NCBI GenBank assembly: GCA_035541775.1
Contig: DATKMP010000073.1
Span: 1 to 11,901 of the forward strand
Direction of reading: 5' to 3'
Length of the DNA stretch: 11,901 bases
From: DATKMP01 sp035541775
GTDB taxonomy: Bacteria; Bacteroidota; Ignavibacteria; UBA10030
The first letter of the stretch is position 1; every line of letters begins with the position of its first letter. This document shows positions 7,925 to 11,901 of this stretch, piece by piece. The notes under the pieces were generated by a model that was given only the letters and a program-made list of their open reading frames with translations, did no database searches and was not told where the DNA came from. The position numbers and the translations under genes were made by a program.

Positions 7925-7959
7925 CGTACCATTAGTCAGAATGAAAGGATACATGGTGT

Positions 7960-8379
7960 ATGGCCGTCGAACGAACATTAGCAATCCTCAAACCGGATTG
8001 TGTCCGCAAAAATTTACAAGGTGAAGTTCTTAGGCGAATTCAAAAAGCGGGATTCAAAGTATTGGGTTTTAAACAGATTCGATTGACCAAAGCTTCGGCG
8101 GGAGAATTTTACGCTGTGCACCGAGGCCGTCCATTTTACGAAGGTCTTGTGGAATTTATGACGAGCGGCCCATGCGTTCCCATTGCATTAGAAAAAGAAA
8201 ATGCGGTTGCCGATTATCGCACATTGATCGGTGCGACAGATCCCAAAGATGCAGCGGAAGGTACCATTCGCAATTTATTTGCCGACAACAAAGGCGAGAA
8301 TATTGTGCACGGTTCCGATTCGCCGGAAAACGGAATTCGCGAAGTTGCATTTTTCTTTTCCGAAGCAGAATTAGTGTGA
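7960..8379 (+). CDS. ndk: Nucleoside diphosphate kinase
   Basis: Ndk transfers the gamma phosphate between nucleoside triphosphates and diphosphates through a phosphohistidine, balancing the cellular NTP pools. The 139-residue length is normal. The N-terminal ERTLAILKPDCVRKN has the conserved lysine K11, and the active-site motif NIVHGSDSPE holds the phosphorylated H117. The segment HRGRPFYEGLVEFMTSGP (54-71) is typical. AAAGGA at 7944-7949 lies 10 nt upstream of the ATG. The gene follows sucD by 35 nt, and the neighbour makes sense: Ndk and succinyl-CoA synthetase both handle the NTP made by the TCA cycle. Co-transcription is likely but not shown. Confidence 0.97.
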   Translation: MAVERTLAILKPDCVRKNLQGEVLRRIQKAGFKVLGFKQIRLTKASAGEFYAVHRGRPFYEGLVEFMTSGPCVPIALEKENAVADYRTLIGATDPKDAAEGTIRNLFADNKGENIVHGSDSPENGIREVAFFFSEAELV

Positions 8380-8401
8380 TTGATGATGAAAGAAAAAAGG
8401 T

Positions 8402-8445
8402 AAATCGATCAGCCAAAAATCACTAAATCGTAAATCATCAAATCG
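8402..8445. repeat. Five short AAATCR direct repeats
   Basis: AAATCG, AAATCA, AAATCG, AAATCA and AAATCG begin at 8402, 8417, 8425, 8432 and 8440, the last four spaced by 7-8 nt. They fill most of the 76-nt gap between ndk and the Nudix gene, and the last copy ends 10 nt before the start codon. Whether this is a degenerate microsatellite, a protein-binding array or an unstructured leader cannot be told from one copy. Confidence 0.6.
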
Positions 8446-8455
8446 AGCTTTCTTC

Positions 8456-8989
8456 ATGTCTCTTCACAAGTGGAAAAAACTTTCTCAAACGCTCGTTGTT
8501 AAAAATCCATGGTGGGAATATCGTAAAGACGAAACCCAATTGCCGAACGGCAGCCCCGGCGTCTATCATTATGTGCATACCAACGGTGCATCGATGATTG
8601 TGCCGGTTCTTGATGATGGCCGGTTGATGGCGGTGAAGCAATATCGTTATCTCAATGAGAGAGAGAGTCTCGAATTTCCATGCGGCGGCGTGAAAGATGG
8701 ACAGACGTTCGAACAAACTGCCGTTCAGGAATTACAGGAAGAAGCCGGATTTCTTTCCGGCGATTTGACGTTGGTCGGAACATTTAATCCATATAATGGA
8801 GTAACAGATGAATTCTGCAATGTGTATCTTGCCCGTGCACTTACGTCCGTTCCTCCAAAACCGGACGAGACTGAAGAATTTGAACGGTTGATATTGCTGC
8901 CGGAACAAATCGACGATAAAATTTCTCAAGGAGAAATTTGGGACGGAATGACGATCGTGGCATGGGCCTTGGCAAAAAATTATTTGTAA
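8456..8989 (+). CDS. Nudix hydrolase, ADP-ribose/ADP-sugar pyrophosphatase-like, with a degenerate Nudix box
   Basis: Nudix enzymes cleave nucleoside diphosphates linked to another group; the layout here (N-terminal beta region, VPVLDDGRLMAVKQYRY, then LEFPCGG leading into the box) resembles ADP-sugar pyrophosphatases. The 177-residue protein carries its Nudix box at 77-99. Against GX5EX7REUXEEXGU it has Q83 in place of the first Glu and Q91 in place of Arg, while the metal-binding glutamates E92, E95 and E96 and the final Gly-Phe are kept. NPYNGVTDE (111-119) matches the substrate loop of the ADP-ribose group, with E119 as its usual extra acid. Activity is likely retained but altered chemistry is possible. 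The ATG has no convincing Shine-Dalgarno. Substrate is unknown. Confidence 0.88.
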   Translation: MSLHKWKKLSQTLVVKNPWWEYRKDETQLPNGSPGVYHYVHTNGASMIVPVLDDGRLMAVKQYRYLNERESLEFPCGGVKDGQTFEQTAVQELQEEAGFLSGDLTLVGTFNPYNGVTDEFCNVYLARALTSVPPKPDETEEFERLILLPEQIDDKISQGEIWDGMTIVAWALAKNYL

Positions 8990-9034
8990 CGGTTGTAACA
9001 TATCGCAACTCGTGATGTTGCTCTCAAGTTAACA

Positions 9035-9865
9035 ATGGCGCTCCTTTATCATTGGCTGACCGATTTATTTCATCGAACATCTATCCGTGTCTGTTTGTTG
9101 CTGGAAACATGTCTGCTTGTGTTTGTTTTGGTCGGGGTCACCAAATCTACCACACAGCTTGAAACAATCAATTTCTTCGGCTATAAATTTCCCACCATAT
9201 CCATCGGAACCTTGAAATCTGTTGAAGTACTGTTGTTGATGATTTTCCATCAATCGAAGCTGTGGATTTTATTTATCGGTCTTATCGGCGTATCCGGTTT
9301 TATCGGAAGTAATCTGCAATCGCCTCAAATAGAAATGTTGTTAGTTTGTCCGGTACCACGATGGAAATTAATCCTTTCGCAATATGTTGCATCGGTGTTC
9401 ATGTTTTCTCTTTGCGTTGTGTACTTGTGCGGCAGCATCTGGCTGATGATCGGTGTGAAGGTGGGTGTGTGGCATATGGGCTTTCTTGTTGGAAGTGTGT
9501 TCTTGTGCTTCGCTTATAGTTTTTGTCTTCCGTTTTTCATTTGGCTTATAGTTTGGTCCAAAAAACCATGGTTTGCTCTTCTTATCTTTTATGCCTATTG
9601 CTATATTTCTTCCGGGTTAGAATTTCGTTCAGAAGTATTTTACTCCCTCTGGAACAATCAACTCTATCATTGCCTCATCGATCTTCTTTATTTTGGATTG
9701 CCGCAGCTCGACGGCATGCTTGCCGATGCTTCGGAGAGCGTGTGGCAACCGGATTTTTGGCAAGCTCTGTTTTCCTTGCCGGTGCATCATTATTTATGGT
9801 CGCTCGCTATTGGAAGCTGTTACCTCATTTTTGCGAATATCATTTTTACAAAGAATGATTATTAA
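9035..9865 (+). CDS. Integral membrane protein, ABC-2-type permease-like
   Basis: The 276-residue chain is strongly hydrophobic with about six likely transmembrane segments (19-35, 75-92, 113-140, 148-174, 178-194 and 252-271). Between the second and third lies SPQIEMLLVCPVPRWKLIL (96-114). This resembles the cytoplasmic coupling stretch of ABC-2 permeases, where a glutamate-leucine-rich segment is followed by P[VI]SRW-type residues and a lysine or glutamine helix. That resemblance is the only basis for the call, so the transport role is a weak inference and no substrate is suggested. No ATP-binding subunit lies next to it in the window. The ATG at 9035 lacks a clear Shine-Dalgarno. It follows the Nudix gene by 45 nt. 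Confidence 0.6.
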   Translation: MALLYHWLTDLFHRTSIRVCLLLETCLLVFVLVGVTKSTTQLETINFFGYKFPTISIGTLKSVEVLLLMIFHQSKLWILFIGLIGVSGFIGSNLQSPQIEMLLVCPVPRWKLILSQYVASVFMFSLCVVYLCGSIWLMIGVKVGVWHMGFLVGSVFLCFAYSFCLPFFIWLIVWSKKPWFALLIFYAYCYISSGLEFRSEVFYSLWNNQLYHCLIDLLYFGLPQLDGMLADASESVWQPDFWQALFSLPVHHYLWSLAIGSCYLIFANIIFTKNDY

Positions 9866-10002
9866 GAATAGAGTATTTGTAGAAACGAATGTCCGTTGTG
9901 CCGATTAATGATATATTTTTGCAACTATTATACGGCACGGTATATGTGCGAATCAAGATGATGTCTTCGAATATCGTTCAATAAAATGAATGAAGTAGGC
10001 AC

Positions 10003-10031
10003 TTGACTTTTTCTGTAGAATACAATATACT
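10003..10031 (+). promoter_or_regulatory. Sigma-70-like promoter for the pilin-like gene set
   Basis: TTGACT (10003-10008) and TATACT (10026-10031) each match the classical hexamers at five of six positions and are separated by the ideal 17 nt. The predicted start is near 10038, leaving a leader of about 29 nt before the ATG at 10067. It lies in the 201-nt gap 9866-10066, the longest in the window. The rest of that gap is A+T-rich; I saw no terminator, operator or RNA gene in it. Confidence 0.6.
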
Positions 10032-10066
10032 ACGGACAAAGTTTTGAGAAAGTACAAAAGAAATTT

Positions 10067-10633
10067 ATGAACACTGGGCAAATGATGCTTACCGCTTGTG
10101 CCTTGATGCTGCTTGGTGCAACGATCTTCACCGTCAACAAAAATAATGTGCAACAGGGCACGATCTTGCGGCAAACGGAAGTGGGAATTTATGCGGTTTC
10201 TCTTGCCACCAGTTATGTTGAAAAAGCATCGAATTTAAATTTCGATGAATATACCGTCACCAATATGATTTCGAATGGATCGACAACAAACTTAACTGCG
10301 CCAGGTTCATTAGGAATTGAAACATCCAATATCGGACCCTATGGTGCAGAAAAAGCGAATGTCGATAGTACCTTTGATGATTTTGACGATTACAATAAAT
10401 TCACGAAACTCGATACTGTCAAAGGCGCGGATGTCTTTAAAGACACCATTGTCGTCAGTTACTGTGATACAGCAGGTGTCATTCAACCATCGACAAAAAC
10501 TTTTTATAAACGCATGGATGTCAAAACATGGGGAACAGTGACAAGAAGTGCTTTCGAAGGCACAACAAATTCAACAAGCGGAACTGACACCGTTAAACTT
10601 TCATATATTTTCAGCTATCTCTATAAAATATAA
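10067..10633 (+). CDS. Pilin-like protein, PilV/MshD-like, with a non-standard N-terminus
   Basis: I do not recognise a named family with certainty. The 188-residue protein has one N-terminal hydrophobic helix (about 5-22) and then a soluble, Thr/Ser/Asn/Asp-rich domain. Features recalling the minor pilins MshD and PilV are AVSLATSYVEKASNLNFDE (43-61), which fits the segment after the pilin helix in MshD-like proteins, and an acidic DDFDDYNKF (104-112) like their DDxDDY motif. A normal prepilin leader is absent: there is no basic residue before the helix and Thr stands where Glu5 would be if G4 were the cleavage glycine. The frame upstream of ATG 10067 has no start codon before a TAG at 10016, so a longer leader is unlikely. 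No clear Shine-Dalgarno. The next gene starts 5 nt later. A role in surface or secretion filaments is inferred. Confidence 0.7.
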   Translation: MNTGQMMLTACALMLLGATIFTVNKNNVQQGTILRQTEVGIYAVSLATSYVEKASNLNFDEYTVTNMISNGSTTNLTAPGSLGIETSNIGPYGAEKANVDSTFDDFDDYNKFTKLDTVKGADVFKDTIVVSYCDTAGVIQPSTKTFYKRMDVKTWGTVTRSAFEGTTNSTSGTDTVKLSYIFSYLYKI

Positions 10634-10638
10634 TTTCT

Positions 10639-11274
10639 ATGGGAAGTTCAACAATACTTGATATCATAGGATCATTCTTCGTCGGAGGATTGCTGCTGGT
10701 TTCATGTCTTCAATTAAAATTAGGCACAACAGAAAATCAGTTTGTTTATAATAGCAGCGTCAACCTTCAAGTAAATCTTGTTACCTTGACGACAAGAATG
10801 GAAGATGATTTTAGAAAAATTGCCTATTGCCAAAATGCTGAAATAACGCCCGCAGCAAACGCGGTGCTTTTTGCCGATACTTCTACATTTCGTTTTAAAG
10901 GCGATATGAACAATGATGGGACGATGGACTCATTAGAGTATAGTTTTGGGAACACGTATGTGCCTGGCAATACACGTATTAAAGCGATTGTACGAAAATA
11001 TTGGGCAGGATCATCGACTGCTGTGGTGGATAGTTTCAAGGTCGGCGCGACACAAATGTTCTTTCGCTATAAAACAGCTAACACCGATAGTTCCATCCTA
11101 ACGACTCCTGTTAATTTACAGCAGAAAGCTATTGGTGTAATAGATCTTTCTATTTCCTTAGAAAGTCCAAGCCGTATTATTGACACGAGTCATTCATTTA
11201 TTCAAGATACGTCGCTTTATAAAGTGTACTGGCGACAGTTTAGAGTTGTGGGAAAAAATCTACTTTACCGATAA
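10639..11274 (+). CDS. Pilin-like protein, PilW/GspJ-like, with an EF-hand-like loop
   Basis: The 211-residue protein has an N-terminal hydrophobic helix (about 5-26), followed by RMEDDFRKIAYC (53-64). This resembles the stretch just after the pilin helix in PilW and GspJ minor pseudopilins, where an acidic residue pair precedes a DLR-like segment. Residues 84-101 (FRFKGDMNNDGTMDSLEY) contain a loop D89-x-N91-x-D93-G94-T95-x-D97-x-x-E100, which fits the twelve-residue EF-hand pattern at positions 1, 3, 5, 6, 7, 9 and 12 and so probably binds calcium. The rest is predicted beta-rich with no recognisable motif. As in its neighbours there is no basic prepilin leader and no obvious Gly-Glu processing site. 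A TAA at 10624 blocks any useful longer start. It is translated with its neighbours (gaps 5 and 18 nt). Role is inferred from context. Confidence 0.7.
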   Translation: MGSSTILDIIGSFFVGGLLLVSCLQLKLGTTENQFVYNSSVNLQVNLVTLTTRMEDDFRKIAYCQNAEITPAANAVLFADTSTFRFKGDMNNDGTMDSLEYSFGNTYVPGNTRIKAIVRKYWAGSSTAVVDSFKVGATQMFFRYKTANTDSSILTTPVNLQQKAIGVIDLSISLESPSRIIDTSHSFIQDTSLYKVYWRQFRVVGKNLLYR

Positions 11275-11292
11275 AATGATTAGGGTTGCGTC

Positions 11293-11901
11293 ATGGGAAA
11301 AATGAGTTTGATACTGGTGGTTGGTTTTAACATTATCTTTATGGCCATGGGATTCAACTTATCTGGCATTGCAAGTCATTCCTATAAAAATTATTCAAAT
11401 TATTATACTGTCGAACAAGCGCAATTTTTGGCAGAGAGTGCAGCGAATGTTGCAATCGGTTCATTGTATCAAAACAACACTTGGCTCTTAAACGATACAA
11501 CGACAAAAACACATAATCTGGAAGGGGGCCAGTATACATTTAAAGCAGTTCGGACGACTCCTAATGGACAACAGTATGTTACTTTCTATATTAGTGCAAC
11601 TTATGGAAGTATGAAGGACAGCACTATCGTTGTTTGTAATGTACCACAGTATAGTAGTTTTGCTATGTATTCTTGCTATGATAATGGCATAAGTTGGGTA
11701 TCGAACGAAGTTTGCAATGGGAAATTGCATGCGGATAGTATTCTTTATATCGATGGTAATCCGACCTTTAATGGATATGTGACAGTTGGCAATGGCATTT
11801 CTTCAACGAAAGGATCTAATCCTACCTATAAATATGGATCTCCACAAGTAGGTCAAAAATTAGGATGGGTCAATAATTTTAATTCTGTAACGGCGGTCAC
11901 G
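11293..11901 (+). CDS. PilX-like minor pilin-like protein (C-terminus beyond window)
   Basis: The frame is open from ATG 11293 to the window end (203 residues). An N-terminal hydrophobic helix (about 5-23) is followed by YYTVEQAQFLAESAANVAIG (37-56), which has the Ala-rich, Glu-containing pattern seen in PilX-like minor pilins. Past a beta-rich stretch with TIVVCNVPQYSSFAMYS (111-127), the segment 142-167 has H146 and then GNPTF (155-159) and GYV. It recalls the glycine-rich HTN/GNPxF segment that I associate, from memory, with PilX-like proteins carrying a DUF4900-type domain; I could not check this. No basic prepilin leader is seen. A TAG at 11281 stops upstream extension; an internal ATG at 11302 is an alternative start. 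Eighteen nucleotides separate it from the preceding gene. The C-terminus is unknown, so length cannot be compared. Confidence 0.65.
   Translation, partial: MGKMSLILVVGFNIIFMAMGFNLSGIASHSYKNYSNYYTVEQAQFLAESAANVAIGSLYQNNTWLLNDTTTKTHNLEGGQYTFKAVRTTPNGQQYVTFYISATYGSMKDSTIVVCNVPQYSSFAMYSCYDNGISWVSNEVCNGKLHADSILYIDGNPTFNGYVTVGNGISSTKGSNPTYKYGSPQVGQKLGWVNNFNSVTAVT

Noticed and set aside
7480..7932. 150-codon minus-strand frame across the end of sucD
   Set aside because: It is antisense to the well-supported sucD core and its phenylalanine- and serine-rich product is what the reverse complement of a lysine-rich tail gives.
9005..9021. GCAAC/GTTGC hairpin after the Nudix gene as a terminator
   Set aside because: Only five base pairs with a 7-nt loop and no following T-run.
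9953..10174. Minus-strand 73-codon frame across the pilin-set promoter
   Set aside because: It crosses the promoter and the start of a supported plus-strand gene and shows no motif.
1..11901. CRISPR array, tRNA, rRNA, insertion sequence or phage genes
   Set aside because: No spaced long direct repeats, cloverleaf-like segments, transposase motifs or inverted terminal repeats were seen on either strand.

Overview
The window reads as a chromosomal segment from a free-living bacterium, most likely in the Bacteroidota/Chlorobiota/Ignavibacteria (FCB) part of the tree. That placement is an inference. It rests on the run psd-pssA-purS-purQ-tatA-gatA, on a fused or branched-chain-like 2-oxoacid dehydrogenase followed by lipA, and on sigma-70-like promoter matches rather than the TTTG-type promoter of Bacteroidia. 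A 16S rRNA or marker-gene placement would settle it. All genes supported here lie on the plus strand, and I saw no tRNA, rRNA, CRISPR array, insertion sequence or phage gene.

Bases 1-6875 are tightly packed housekeeping genes with gaps of 3-24 nt, probably one long operon or several overlapping ones. It opens with the C-terminal part of a 2-oxoacid dehydrogenase E1 beta chain (cut by the window edge), the lipoyl-carrying E2 acyltransferase and lipoyl synthase LipA, so the enzyme that makes the cofactor sits next to the protein that carries it. Next come phosphatidylserine decarboxylase and phosphatidylserine synthase, two consecutive enzymes of phosphatidylethanolamine synthesis. These are followed by PurS and PurQ (small subunits of FGAM synthase), TatA (Sec-independent export) and GatA (tRNA-dependent amidotransferase).

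Bases 6876-9865 are more loosely spaced. A candidate promoter and a strong Shine-Dalgarno precede sucD, which carries an odd, very basic C-terminal tail. Then come ndk, a Nudix hydrolase with a degenerate Nudix box preceded by short AAATCR repeats, and an integral membrane protein that looks like an ABC-2-type permease without its ATPase. Many genes here are single subunits of complexes whose partners (E3, PurL, TatC, GatB/C, SucC, an ABC ATPase) are not in the window.

Bases 9866-11901 are different: a 201-nt gap with a good sigma-70-like promoter (TTGACT, 17 nt, TATACT) leads into three closely spaced, visibly A+T-richer genes for small proteins with one N-terminal hydrophobic helix. They look like a divergent pseudopilin/minor-pilin set in PilV/MshD-like, PilW/GspJ-like and PilX-like order, the last running off the window end. 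None has a normal prepilin leader, the second has a textbook EF-hand-like calcium loop, and the third has a glycine-rich, possibly repeated beta segment. This trio is the part most likely to be an undescribed surface or secretion system.
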